In this document: positions 40,001-51,186 of the stretch, piece after piece
Layout of the letters: each line of letters starts with the position of its first letter
How positions within the stretch are numbered: position 1 is the stretch's first letter
DNA from: Mactromeris polynyma
Lineage: Eukaryota > Mollusca > Bivalvia > Venerida > Mactridae
Length of the DNA stretch: 64,000 nt
Assembly: GCA_032209605.1 (NCBI GenBank)
Contig: JASFXZ010000005.1
Span: 24,478,905-24,542,904, forward strand
Direction: 5' to 3'
Translations under genes and position numbers: made by a program
Notes under the pieces: model-generated
Told to the model about the DNA's origin: nothing
Databases searched by the model: none
Seen by the model: the letters and a program-made list of their open reading frames with translations, nothing else

Positions 40001-40457
40001 AGACGAACACATATCAGTACATGGAACCATTATGCTAGACTGGTGATAATTGTTCCATCATTTAGAATATGTAGATACTTGATCAGTTCGATGCTGTGAT
40101 AGCAATTAAGACTCCAAGCACAGACATGTGCTAGTTCGGGTATAAGACGAACACATATCAGTACATGGAACCATTATGCTAGAATAGTGATAATTGTTCC
40201 ATCATTTAGAATATGTAGACACTTGATCAGCTCGATGTTGTGATAGCAATTAAGACTCCAAGCACAGACATGTGCTAGTTCGGGTATAAGACGAACACAT
40301 ATCAGTGCCTGGAACCATTATGCAGGCGTTTTGTTGTTTCTTCCATAATTGGTCTAGAATGTTTTTCCATTGTAGTATAACAATACTGCATTCCCAACAC
40401 AGGTAGACATGTGCTGTCTCAGTTATAAGACGAACAATATTTTTTCCAAGAGTCACT

Positions 40458-41930
40458 AAGCAAACCGATCATCTATTTGTGTAAAGTTTTCATAATGTAC
40501 TGAAGATTATCAAAATATAAAACGGCGGGTTAGTTCATTCGACTAGTATATATTGAAATGCTGCTTTAAGCTCCGGTACCATCAGCTGATATGGTGGTAA
40601 ACACAAATTCCGTAATCTCTAGTGCTAGTTTATTAAACAGCACGCTGACAAGGAACGATGCTGTATTCGTCGCGTCAGCGTGAACTTCTGATTCAGACAA
40701 TTCTAATTTTTGTTCAATCATTAATACATTTTTGATAATAACATTTATTACTGGATAAATACACAAAGAAATACCCATATCACAGTAGTTATCATTGTGT
40801 GAAAACAGTACTTCATCTCTATAGCTTCATTTAATTCGTGTATATAGATAATAATGTAATTATCCACATTGCGAACATTAATAATGTTAATAATTAATCA
40901 ATACTTGTTGGAAAAAAAGTTTTACATATAAAATGTAACAGATATAGTCTTACTAGTTTTATTCTGTTTCAACAATGTTGTTTTTATCTCTGTACTTACT
41001 GTTCTTCAGCTCTTCAGGGTTGAATATTGTTTCTTAATGTTCAGGGGTTTATATACAAACTTTATTTCCTGTCCCCTTATTTTCACCTTTTTCTATTTCC
41101 TGCTCATTTGAGTCAAGTTCCTCCTACTTAAATTAATTATTTTTACTAAGTTCGATCTAATTAGAGTACGTATTGTCTTCTTTAACAACGTTACAAATTG
41201 TTTGGTGTAATTTAAATGATTTTCTTTAATGATTAGCTTAACAATTATGTATAATTACATTGTACCTATGTTAGATAAAGAGGTGTGATCTGTTTGTAAT
41301 TGTTGATAACTGAAATAATTAATGTTGTTAATTACTGTAATATTGTGCTTTTTAAATTGACATATTACAGATAGACATTATTATTATTAATAGTTTATTA
41401 AAGTCTCATTCTTGCATTTATTACAAAATTTCATAAAAATAATACATAAATATTCATGCAAGACCATTCTATAAGAATTATAAGAGACTATTGCACAATC
41501 ATTCTGGATATTTAATTTACAATCTGAAAAAAGTAAAATACAATAATTAATAAATTAAAAATTGAGAGGCTGGCATTAATCTTGACGCTTAAGTATTAAT
41601 AGCGTAAGAACTTCACTTAACGAGAAGGATGTATTTTAATAAATACTGTTCATTGTGTTCTCATTGAGTTTTACTATGTTCTGTTCAAATAAGTTCTAAA
41701 ATATGTATATAGTACATCATAATCATAATTATGACCGAATATTTACTTGAATATATTTTTAAAATGTTTATAAACTATAACTATTTTGTAGAATTTATCA
41801 GAAAGGCTAAGTAAACTGATAATTTCCATACAAAATACAATAGTTCACAAATTTATGCACTGTCAGTGTTTAATTAATGCAAACAACATCTTGTTTTTGC
41901 CTGAAATTATTTTATTATATTTGTTTTTTT
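40458..41930. other. intergenic, no gene seen
   Basis: Very AT-rich. The open frame at 40566-40778 (minus) has no supporting features. Confidence 0.5.
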
Positions 41931-42107
41931 CTTTATTAACATACTCGGCACGTACGTGCCTTTGGTTAATCAACACAAAACAGCACAAAGACAGTCATTG
42001 CATACATACAAAACATACAGAACAAACATAGAAACGCAGTACCGAATTGAAATACAAGTACAATGTAAAATGGTAGGAAAATTTAAAAAAAAATGAAAAT
42101 AATATAA
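41931..42107 (-). mobile_element. possible retroelement 3' end
   Basis: On the minus strand a perfect 14-bp palindrome GGCACGTACGTGCC is followed by gagtatgttaataaagaaaa, which looks like a retrotransposon 3' hairpin and tail. No coding part is attached. The call rests on appearance only. Confidence 0.3.
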
Positions 42108-42735
42108 GAACAGAACAGAACAGAAATTTTATTCAGACTTGTACATAGTACATCATCTTATTTACATACAGTTTAATATACATAAATGTCACAGTGAAAA
42201 TACATGGTATAATATACAGATTACTTATTAAACCACAAGACAAGTATATGTTATGACTTGTTCTATTATATTGGAATATAACAAATAAACATGTCAGTTG
42301 CGAAAAGGAACAGAATATAGTAATATAATAACTATATTCAATAAGGAAAGGAACAGAATATAGTAATGCAATAACTATACTCAATGGAGGATGAACAAAA
42401 TGTAACTAGCGTTCAACGTTCATAATTGATTTTCTGGAAACAAGAGCTAATTTAATATACAAAGATAGTTTTATGAGTTCACATTTATCATTAGTTTTCA
42501 AAAGTTGGATAAATTTGTACACAGATGGATGTATATAATAACATCGTTTAATATATTTTTTTCTTATATCATTGTAGCATGGGCATATACAAAGAAAGTG
42601 ATATTCGTCTTCAATATCACTTGAATTGCAACATAAACAATATCTCTCATGTCGTGGTATACGATTCCTATTATATCTTCCAGTTTGTATTCTTAATGGA
42701 TGAACTGATATATATAAGGAACTACGTGGTTTATC
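42108..42735 (-). pseudogene. LINE 3' end: RT protein C-terminus, 3' UTR and repeat tail
   Basis: The minus strand has an open frame from 42735 to a stop at 42406-42408. It reads SVHPLRIQTGRYNRNRIPRH then ERYCLCCNSSDIEDEYHF, LCICPCYNDIRKKY and HPSVYKFIQLL. The pattern C-x2-C followed by EDEYHF and C-P is the conserved zinc-binding end of many animal LINE proteins. It has no ATG because the element is 5' truncated. The roughly 280-bp 3' UTR ends in tgaataaaatttctgttctg and a TTCTG repeat tail (42108-42126), consistent with target-primed insertion. About 110 codons are intact, so this copy is younger than the LINE fragment at 6020. Confidence 0.85.
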
Positions 42736-43792
42736 AAATTAATATACATTGCCTAACTTGATGTGAAGATGATACAATGATATGATTTCTACATGGATAA
42801 TCGTTTGGCCAGTACATTTTATGATAGTCAAAATAAGAAACTAGTTAAACATCAATAATAAAACCACCTGTGGGACACTTGAAACTGGTCTTCTTAGAGA
42901 GGCGGTCTTACTATTGAGATTGAATAAAGAGCAAAACAGTGCAAATGGACTTGAAACTTGTGTTCTTAATTTTGAGGTGATGTAATTATTAAGGTGGTCT
43001 TTGGGTGAGGTTTTACGGTATATGCTATATAAGCACTATAACTATTCTTACTGTGCCGTATAACCCAATGTTTGTATAGATAAATGTCTTTGTTATGACA
43101 TGTCAGTTTTATTTTTTAAAATGATATGTTATACAAATATATAAATATCCTTATATGAGAGTATTTGTTGATTTTCTGTCATTCCATTGACACTCGGGTA
43201 CTTTCAGCATCAATATAATCCATTACCCCATAGAGGCAGCATAACTACTTGTTATATTAATCTTTAGAGCGCGTTGTAATATTCCAAGCGATATTACATT
43301 TTTGCTTCCTTCTTAGACGGATATTTGACAGTTTCACACCACCCAAATTGCATTTCATGTTACAAATAGACGTTCTGTTAGTTTGATATTGACATCAAAA
43401 CGAAAGTAGGGATTTTGACAGATCGGAGAACATTTTCTGATATATCGTTTTAAGCATTAGGTTTCATAACATAAAAAAACGTGTTTTCATGGCAGAAATC
43501 GTCGCGTTCAACTGTTTATGCTGGATTCCTCAGTGACAGTGACATTTCATCACAGAAATTCAGGAATTTAGTGTCAAATTCAGTGAAATAAAAATACTTT
43601 TGTCGGTAAGAATGCCATCCCAGTTTTTACACACATTAATTACATAAAATATGTAATGCCGCTTTTACTGGGTGACTGAATCTACCTAAGTTCTAGAGAA
43701 TGGACCATTCCAATCTAAAATTAAACCTGACAGGTCATGAAAACTCATGATGGTTATAGTGTTGTTTTATTAACCGCGAACGAATTAATATA
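42736..43792. other. intergenic, no gene seen
   Basis: AT-rich. No recognisable feature. Confidence 0.5.
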
Positions 43793-44032
43793 AATGCTGT
43801 CCAATTTAAAAAGGGATTGTCCACAGAATTCTATTTAGAATTGCCAATTTCACATTTAAAACATGGAAATAACATGCTTCATTTTCAGGATACAGGCAAA
43901 AGATTAGCATAAAAATAAAGATTGAACCTCTTTTATTCATTTAATTCATTAAAATATAGACATTTTGACAGTAAAAGTTCCGCCAACGGACAGTCTAACA
44001 AATATAAGCACCGTAATCAATGTACCGTCAAT
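43793..44032 (+). repeat. dispersed repeat Y, copy 1
   Basis: About 240 bp that aligns by eye to 50521-50755 in the same orientation. Shared blocks include aatgctgtccaatttaaaaa, catggaaataacatgcttca and gacattttgacagtaaaag. It ends with a single tgtaccgtcaa motif of the kind that is tandemly repeated after copy 2. Non-coding, family unknown. Confidence 0.75.
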
Positions 44033-44189
44033 ATAATATTACCTAAACCATTACATTTCAAAATAGGTGTATTGCAATGTTCGTGTTTGTAAGCTTGAAA
44101 AAAGATAGAAAAGTAAACCAAACAGCAGGTTTACGCACGAGAACATTTTCTTGCCTAAATTGACATAGATCGGTCAAGAAAGTTCATAT

Positions 44190-44760
44190 ACCTTTCCGCG
44201 GTCAATCTAAAAGCGCTGTTTGCATTAGCAAATTGCTTCCTCAATTAAAACGGCCTTTTCTATCATAATAACGTACTCACTTTTCAGAAAAGCAATTACA
44301 CGTTGAAACGAATGGTCAACAGACATTTCCAGTTGCATTGTATAAGTCAATAAAATTACGGTCTGAACACGCGCAGCAATTAGCTTATCCTTCTACGGAT
44401 ACCAATTGGTGTGTCTAAATTTGGAGATAATAATCTAAACGTAAGAGAACATAGCAAATAGTCAGATTAATTGCTTTGATATTATTCATTGTTCTGACAC
44501 GTAATGATTTATATCGTTGTTAAACGAACTAATTGTTTTTTCCATTTACGGCGTACAATGTATGGACAAATATACTCCCGGCGAATATCTGTATTTGCAT
44601 AACGAAAACGTAATTATTACTCTGTTGCCTTGGCATGCATTTAAAAACATGCTTTGCACTGAATCCAATTAAGTCTCAATAACGAACAGAAATGATTCGA
44701 TTTTTATGATTCACAGCACTCAATGTTTAGATTAAATCACCTGTTCTTTGTATTAAACGG
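44190..44760. promoter_or_regulatory. candidate regulatory block rich in homeodomain/POU-like sites
   Basis: A non-coding stretch with many CAATTA/TAATTA/ATTA cores, a perfect octamer ATTTGCAT at 44593-44600, SOX-like ATTGTTC near 44490 and a gataataatc run. Such clusters occur in developmental enhancers, but AT-rich DNA gives these motifs by chance. The call is a guess that only cross-species conservation could support. Confidence 0.15.
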
Positions 44761-45024
44761 ATTCCATCAATTGTTCAATTTATTTGTGTGTGGTCCTTTG
44801 TTGTGATGAAACGCCTTTGTCACAAATTAATAGATTCTTTGTTTAAGGTAATTCACAGTACAAATCGTTAAGTGTCATCTTGTTTTCACGCGTCGGTATT
44901 TCACTCAGCTGAAAGTTAAATCAATTGATATGTTGAATAGTTTATGTACCTTACAAACATAAGCTCCATACGATTTAAACAACCGCCTAGAACAAAAGCT
45001 TTATTATAATATTTGATAATTTAT

Positions 45025-45110
45025 GAGTGACCCCTATGGCTTTCGAACCCACGACCCCAATAAGGCAGCAGTACCTTGCTCTGACGTAACAGCGACTCCG
45101 CCGAGCGCGT
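45025..45110 (-). mobile_element. tRNA-like SINE head
   Basis: The minus strand has a tRNA-like head: an A-box-like region after gacgcgctcggcggagtcgc and a B box GGGTTCGAAAGCC. The element body was not delimited. A further B-box-like string on the plus strand (GACGGTTCGAACTGG, near 45181) lies close by. Confidence 0.45.
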
Positions 45111-45404
45111 CACATATTTAAAAGAAACACGTGTCATAGAACTATGACAACATTCGTTTTTACCATGAATTACCTTTCGCGACGGTTCGAACTGGGGTCA
45201 CTATAATGGAACATCAGATTACTGTTAACATCTACGCCTGTTATTATATCGCAACATTCCCGATCAAACCACAACGCGAATCTCCCTGCGAACTTCAGTC
45301 ACCATCGGTTCTTGAACGGACCTCCGATGTACTGTTCTAGTCTGTTCCAATCAACCAACCAACCAACAGAGGTGACTGAACTTACTTGAGTACGGCATCA
45401 AACA

Positions 45405-45580
45405 CAGTCATGCTTACTTCACTAACGGAGATTATCCGGTGGAAGCTATCTAGCTGGCTTGCGGAAGGACGATGGTTCTACTCAGATGCACATCGATGCC
45501 CAAAGTCAGGTTATGGGACATCTGGGATACCCCTCTGCATTATAATAGTATGGCTCTGGCTGTGTACGTTATTAAACGCC
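45405..45580 (+). repeat. dispersed repeat R, copy 1
   Basis: Contains tagctggcttgcggaagg, then ttctactcagatgcac, and ends acgttattaaacgcccc. From memory this matches a widespread mollusc repeat with core 'tagctggct..ggaaggtcggtggttctacc' and an end like 'gcgacgttaaaccc'. The open frame at 45386-45598 is a by-product. A second copy lies at 52964-53118. Confidence 0.6.
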
Positions 45581-46329
45581 CCAGCTAAAATCACGTAATA
45601 ATATTGTAAGTACTTAAAACAAAATCGACTGATCATGTGTAACTGATGCATTGTGGGTAATTAGGAAACTCGTTTCTATACATTATTTATGTAACGAAAC
45701 CCATTCTGCTCATAGAGGGGTAACCAGGCGTCGGAAGACAGATTAGTTGCAGCCATTTAACCGCGCACTTACCCTAAGCGATTTACGAGTTCTCGCACCA
45801 TTGATATGCGAAATTAATTATATTTTTCCCAGCGAGTAATCGTGTGACTAGTAGAACAAATATTTCATACATTACGGGCTTCATAACTAAATACTTCAAT
45901 TAGATGTAAACGTTATTAATCAGAGGATGAGAACAGATCGAGGAATGAAAGCGTAAACTAATCTATCAGCGAATGAACCAAGAAGCAGACTGGTTTAGCT
46001 TCCATCCCTTGATTAAAAAGGTGTACATGTATAATTAAAGACTGAGCAACAGTCATATTACAACATTGAAAGAGAAATGATTGCTGTGTAAACAGAGACG
46101 ATTCGTTACTAGCTTTTACATGTGTTTAATGTCAACTTTTGCATTTATACATGGCGATCAGTTTACCTCACCAGTTTCCTGGAACTAATTATCAATAGTT
46201 TTGGGTCAATACTTATAAATGTATATTAGATTTATTGCGACGACATTGCTTCACTGTGTATAATAAATGTTGTAATATCTTGTGTGTCGGCCGGTTACCT
46301 TGAATTTCACAATAAATTCAATTGAAAGC
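45581..46329. other. intergenic, no gene seen
   Basis: No coding sequence or clear repeat. Confidence 0.5.
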
Positions 46330-46503
46330 GGCGATCAACTTTGTACTACCTAGCTCCTCCACTAGCAGCTGACCACTTCCCTACAAGAATCAGAGTTAGG
46401 GAACAATGACCGTAGCCAAATGTTACAGAAGGACATGACACGTTCATGCCTGGAATCGAACCCGGGTGACAGCCTAGCGTTCTGACCACTGAGCTAACAT
46501 GAT
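46330..46503 (-). mobile_element. tRNA-headed SINE
   Basis: The minus strand reads an A box TTAGCTCAGTGGTCAGAACGC and a B box GGGTTCGATTCC in tRNA spacing (46440-46503). The body then includes gtcatgtccttctgtaacat and cttgtagggaagtggtcagc. The body near 'aaatgtt..ggaaggacatgac' (plus strand) is shared with the SINE at 57155-57480, so both appear to belong to one family. Confidence 0.7.
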
Positions 46504-47197
46504 AGGCTTGTAACGTTACAAATATGCATTTTATGCTTGTAGTAAAACATGTATAAATAAAATTGTCAGTCTAAAAGATGTGATGTGTTATACGTGTTCC
46601 ATATTTTTTATTCGAACGTGAAATGGAAATCAAAGTACAGGGCACTCTTCCAAGGACAACACCCTTTGAAAGACGCAGAATTTGTTGTTGAAAGGTTGTC
46701 GGCATAGAGAGGTTACAAAGTAGTAAGCCCCCTTAATTCTGGGAAATATATAATGTTACTGAAGAGAGCCTGATGCTAAAGTGAGGGTCGCTTTGGAGAA
46801 ACTGCACTGTAAATATGTTATAGTATTTTCATTTTTGGATATGTCTCTTGAAGCCACTCTCGGAGCTTATATCTGATCTGAAATATATCCAAGATTTCAT
46901 ATCCTCGATGCCTGACCTCTATCTGTGGAAGATAGATGGTTCCCAGTCAAATACCATTTCTATGTGAAGCAAGAACGATAAAGCAAATAGGATGGTATCA
47001 TTCTGGAGATATCATACAGATACGGGCAGCGCGTTCAATCAAATAAACAACCAATCTTGCCATTAACCCTTTATGTACAACGACATTAGAAAAATGCCTA
47101 TTTGGACGAGTTCATTTCCAAGGTTGAAACGGTATTCGGAACATTTAAACGGAATATTTCCGACATATTATTTATTTAATTACTTACAGTATTTTCT

Positions 47198-47283
47198 AGT
47201 GCTGACCTCGTAGCGCGATGGTTGGAGTGTACTACTTAACAGTATGGACTTTCATATAGGTTGTCGAGACCACCGGATTACTG
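47198..47283 (+). mobile_element. degenerate tRNA-like SINE head
   Basis: The A-box-like tagcgcgatggttggagtgt and a damaged B box (ggttgtcgagacc) are spaced as in a tRNA. Body not recognised. Confidence 0.4.
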
Positions 47284-47477
47284 CTCTTTTATTATCATAT
47301 TGTAATCGATGAATTGTATAATTATGATCAATATTTTATTTTTTATTTCAAATATTTATTTTAGTTTATTTTCATTAATATTTATTTGTAATAAAAAGTC
47401 ATTTATATACTGCTTTGTGTATTTAGATATGCACGCGCATATCGTGCTAAGCGAAATTTAACAAAATAACGATTTAA

Positions 47478-47566
47478 AAATGCCGGGATTCCAACCCACG
47501 CCAAACTCACACAATGGGGTATACGAACTGCAGCTTAGCCAACTACGCTACTGGGCCGATCACACA
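47478..47566 (-). mobile_element. tRNA-like SINE head
   Basis: The minus strand carries A-box-like tagcgtagttggctaagc and B-box-like GGGTTGGAATCCC (one base off the consensus). It ends about 100 bp left of the Tc1 element. Not a functional tRNA. Confidence 0.5.
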
Positions 47567-47669
47567 TAACGTTGTCAACTTGTGTTTTTATATTGATTGG
47601 TAAATACACACTCGTCTTACCTGGATTATTTTAGTTACGCTCATGTGCTTGGGACTTTTCTATATTATA

Positions 47670-48941
47670 CTGGCGAGAAAAAGAAACAACTCATCAAAAA
47701 TTGGTGTTAATTTCGTTACCAAGTTTAAATTTGGGGGAAACGTCAGAAATGTACATGTACTCAGAACGACAAATCTAACCAACCGAAACTCGTACGATTA
47801 TATTCAGCCCACTGTTATATTCATGTACTTGCTCACGATTGACTCCGCAATCCGTGCGTGTCTACCATGTGGTTTTATCGAGTGAATTTTACACAGATAC
47901 ATGTGTTAGTCGACATACAACCATATTGTCTGACAATTATCTGAGTTTTGGCCTTGCTTGAATATGGGCGAACGCAAGAACAAGCGGTAAGATGTTTTAA
48001 CGTATCTCGTTCTATAATTACATACGTCACGTTTAGTAGTAGTTAAACGTGAACGCCCTGTAAATCGACATACAGTCAGAAATTGGCTTAGAGAACGGGG
48101 AATAAGCTGCCGCAGGCCCTACCGCGGTATAGTTATTACGCGACGGCATCGTCACCAACGTCTTATTTGGGCCCGCAACCATCGCGGTCAGCGTTGGCAG
48201 AACGTAGTGTTTAGTGACGAGATACGTTTCAACTTGTCGTAGTCGACGGACGTATCCGTTTATACAGACGACGTCATGAATGCTACGCTAACAATCAACC
48301 GTTACCGTTGGGTTGGGGCGGAGGTTTGGTCAGGGCAGCCATCAACCATAGGTTTAAGTCCCAACTCGTCGTGTGCCAAGGTAATCTCACAGCCAGGCGT
48401 TACATTAACCAGATATTAAGTCATGTGGTCGTCCCTATGTTCCGCCAATGTCACGGTCTGGTCTTCCAGCATGACAACGCGCGACCTCCCGTAGCACGTG
48501 TCATCAGGAACTTTTTACAGACCAGCAACATTGACGTCTTGCCTTGGTCGGCGTGTTCACTGGACTGCAATCCGATAGAACACGCATGGGATTACCTTGG
48601 ACGGCGGTTACGTCAACGGCAGCCTCCCAACGTCCAGGAACTGACAGCAGCACCCCACGAGGAGTGGGCCAGAATCCCACGATATCTGCTTCGTAACTTG
48701 TGCGGTTCCTTGGGGCGACGTCTTGCTGCTGTGGTTGCCAGTAGAGGTGGCCACACGCGCTACTGGTGGTGTCAGTGAAATTGCTCTGACCAGTCAATTG
48801 AAATTCAAGATTTGTCTAATTAATCATCAATTCTCAAAAACGATCAAATTTGCGAATGGAATTGATCTTTTCTAATTTTGAATCACAGTTAACAAAATAT
48901 TGTACAATGAGTTAGAATGAGGCGTTTCTTTTTCTCGTCAG
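47670..48941 (+). mobile_element. Tc1-like DNA transposon, complete ends, inactive
   Basis: A 1272-bp element flanked by TA on both sides (47668-47669 and 48942-48943), the Tc1/mariner target duplication. The terminal inverted repeats match at 22 of the first 26 positions: the left begins ctggcgagaaaaagaaac, and the right, read inward on the minus strand, begins ctgacgagaaaaagaaac. Inside is a plus-strand transposase pseudogene (47945-48778). The overall length is normal for the family. It is not autonomous because its transposase is broken. Confidence 0.93.
47945..48778 (+). pseudogene. Tc1-family transposase, broken in the N-terminal half
   Basis: Piece 1 (from 47945) reads VLALLEYGRTQEQAVRCFNV then SRSIITYV, the N-terminal helix-turn-helix. 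Piece 2 (48045-48242) includes TVRNWLRERGISCRRPYRG and VVFSDEIRFNLS, with the first catalytic Asp, and ends at a TAG. Piece 3 (48308-48778) holds KSQLVVCQGNLTARRYI, FQHDNARP (second Asp), CNPIEHAWD (catalytic Glu) and the closing RGGHTRY. Thirty-four residues separate the second Asp and the Glu, the DD34E spacing of Tc1. Part of the linker between pieces 1 and 2 is missing and there is a frameshift near 48245-48308. The antisense frame at 48504-48797 is a shadow. Confidence 0.92.
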
Positions 48942-48943
48942 TA

Positions 48944-50039
48944 TTGATTAAAGTGTTATGGTATCAAGCCGTGTTTTACAGTATTATAGTTAAGGCCTTC
49001 CCTACATAAATGATGCTTGGCATAAACCTACCCAGCAAATTTAAGTGTATAGGAAGGTAGGGGTCAAAATCAAGCTACCTGCTAGTAAAGTTAACTCACG
49101 TTTCACATATGATACCGTGCTGGTGTATACACATAACTCACATCTTTAAATACAATTTCTTTTTTTGTAAAACATGTTAAAATAAAATGCGCTATCAGTT
49201 ACCCATGAATAGTCAGTTCCTCCCGTGAACAATGGAGAAATAATGTCACTTTGTTCAGTATTTTGTGACACATCATTCTGTTTTAAGTCTGATGCCTCGC
49301 TTATAAATTCGAAATTTGATTCGCTATATTGAGCACATGTGATGAAAGAACGAACACCACTTGCGACAAAATCCAGTGTTAACGAGTTTTTTTCAGCTGA
49401 AAATAGCTGCATATTTCTGTTGTCGCCCGACACCTGTCTCTTAAATAAAGGAATGAGGTTTCAAATTTCCAAAACATCATAAATACATAGTTTTATAAGC
49501 GAAATATGAGGTGAGTGTACGCGTCTGAAGCATATTGTAAACATATCTTATCTTATGTAATTTGTTTGTATATTAAACTTATGCAAGATTCTACGTCATA
49601 AATATATATAATATTGTTGCATAAGCGAAATATAAGGTAAATGAACGCCCTACAAAGCACTGAAAGAGCTGACAGCAAGGGGCTAACTGCTAGCTTGTTT
49701 TCAGTGCACTTCACGCGTGATACGGCTGCGGCGTAGGCAGACATTTTTGTCTGTAATTTGCAATATTTAATCAACAAGTTTCTTTCTTTTGCGTAAGTGA
49801 TGTCAGCTCAAATCCGTTTTCTAAGGACTACTTTCTTCAGCAATATGTAGATTTTGGCGGTTCAGAATGACAGACTTGGGATGACTCATGCGATGAGTGT
49901 CCGCGGATTTCGCCTACTATAGAAATTGGCTCTGACTAGCCCCTTGCTAAAAACTGTGCAATGAAAATAAGAAAAAAATACGTGTTATTATTACATATAT
50001 CTATAGTCTAAGTGTGATGTTTATTCTATCTGTTTTTAA
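48944..50039. other. intergenic, no gene seen
   Basis: Minus-strand open frames at 49146-49433 and 49553-49777 show no recognisable domain or splice context. Confidence 0.45.
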
Positions 50040-50276
50040 GTTTAATTTGAAATGATCAATTTATTTCCTTCACTCTCTCACACACACATTGTTGTGAATC
50101 ATTATCATGTTTTCATATATGTTTATTTGTTGTTTTGTTGTTGTTATTTTTCCATTACTTTACTTTTCTTATTTGCTATTTTGTTTGTACCTTGACAATA
50201 TGTTGTACATATGTTGTATGAATAAGGAGCTTTGCTCAAACCCGAAATAAAACTTCCGTTTTGTTCTGTTAAAATA
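50040..50276 (+). mobile_element. possible LINE 3' tail
   Basis: The sequence ends gaataaggagctttgctcaa then acccgaaataaaacttcc and a TTCTGTT-type end, resembling the 3' UTRs of mollusc LINEs (compare the TTCTG tail at 42108). No coding part is attached. Confidence 0.35.
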
Positions 50277-50520
50277 TCTAGTCCTAAGGTATCATCCACG
50301 TAATGGGCATTTTAGGGGGCAAATGAAATAATTGTTGATTAAATATATTCAATAACGAGGATAACATTTGATTTATTTACCCTTGCAAAAACGAAATGAA
50401 CATTTTACTCCCAGAAGAACGTTAGTTTTTTAAAAATAAACCGATTAGTGGAAAGTTACGTTTATGTTCTTTTTATTGCATTTTTCATTAAGTAAAACCA
50501 TCGGTGTACTAAACAGACTT

Positions 50521-50755
50521 AATGCTGTCCAATTTAAAAAGGGAATGACCACTGAACCCTATTTAGAATCGCCAATGTTACCTTTAAACATGGAAATAAC
50601 ATGCTTCATTTTCAGGATACAGGCGAAAGTCTAACACAAATATTGGATTTTGAACCTCTTTTATTCAATTCATTAAATTTAGACATTTTGACAGTAAAAG
50701 TTCCACCAACAGACAGTCTAATAAGTATAAGCACAAAATCAAATGTTCCGTTGAC
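50521..50755 (+). repeat. dispersed repeat Y, copy 2
   Basis: Direct counterpart of 43793-44032, with aatgctgtccaatttaaaaa at its start and gacattttgacagtaaaag near its end. The open frame at 50601-50858 lies inside repeat Y and is not a gene. Confidence 0.75.
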
Positions 50756-51105
50756 GATACAACATTATCCATATCAAAGAAATGTGCTGTCAAAGGAACA
50801 ATCGGACATATCTAAGCGCAAGGTCAAATGTTGCATTGACGGTACAAACTTCTATTAGAAGAATGTACCGTCAACAGAACAATCTAAAAGTTACAAGCTG
50901 AAATCAAATGTTCCGTTGACGGTACAAAATTATCCATAAGAAATTAACATTCAATAAAATAAAATGTACAGTCAACGGAACAAACGGAAATGTCTAAGCG
51001 CAAAGTCGAATGTATCGTCGACGGTACAAAATAATAAAAGCAAAAATATATAATAAATAAATAAATCCTGTCAAAGAAATGTACCGTCAACGGTACAATC
51101 AGAAA
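50742..51105. repeat. tandem near-palindrome array (tgtaccgtcaacggtaca)
   Basis: Eight imperfect motifs alternate in orientation. One form, aatgttccgttgacggtaca, occurs near 50740, 50828, 50908 and 51007. The other form, aatgtaccgtcaacggaaca, occurs near 50780, 50862, 50963 and 51078. They form about four repeat units of 85-100 bp, also sharing 'tctaagcgcaaagtc'. Each core is itself nearly self-complementary (ACCGTCAACGGT). Function unknown. Confidence 0.8.
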
Positions 51106-51186
51106 TACCATAGCGTAAAGTCATAAAGAACATAAATCCTTTCCATTTCATATTAAGGTGACATGAATGTATATGAACAAGCATAT

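Larger units (their letters stand above)
27864..40457. repeat. 144-bp satellite array, about 85 units
   Basis: Head-to-tail units with an exact 144-bp period in the homogeneous part (for example gataattgtt at 34141, 34285, 34429, 34573). Each unit contains two potential hairpins, AGCACA-gaca-TGTGCT and GTTCG-ggtataaga-CGAAC. Units at 27864-30700 are degenerate and vary in length, those at 30700-31450 are intermediate, and those at 31450-40320 are nearly uniform. A single diverged unit closes the array at about 40318-40457. Subtypes differ at tgtagatactctttctgctc / tgtagatacttgatcagttc / tagatactatatctgctc, the last confined to about 38760-40060. No coding function; all frames within it are artefacts. 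Confidence 0.97.

Noticed and set aside
27864..40457. CRISPR-like array
   Set aside because: The whole 144-bp unit repeats without unique spacers; this is a eukaryotic satellite.
48504..48797. 97-codon minus-strand frame
   Set aside because: Antisense shadow of the Tc1 transposase.
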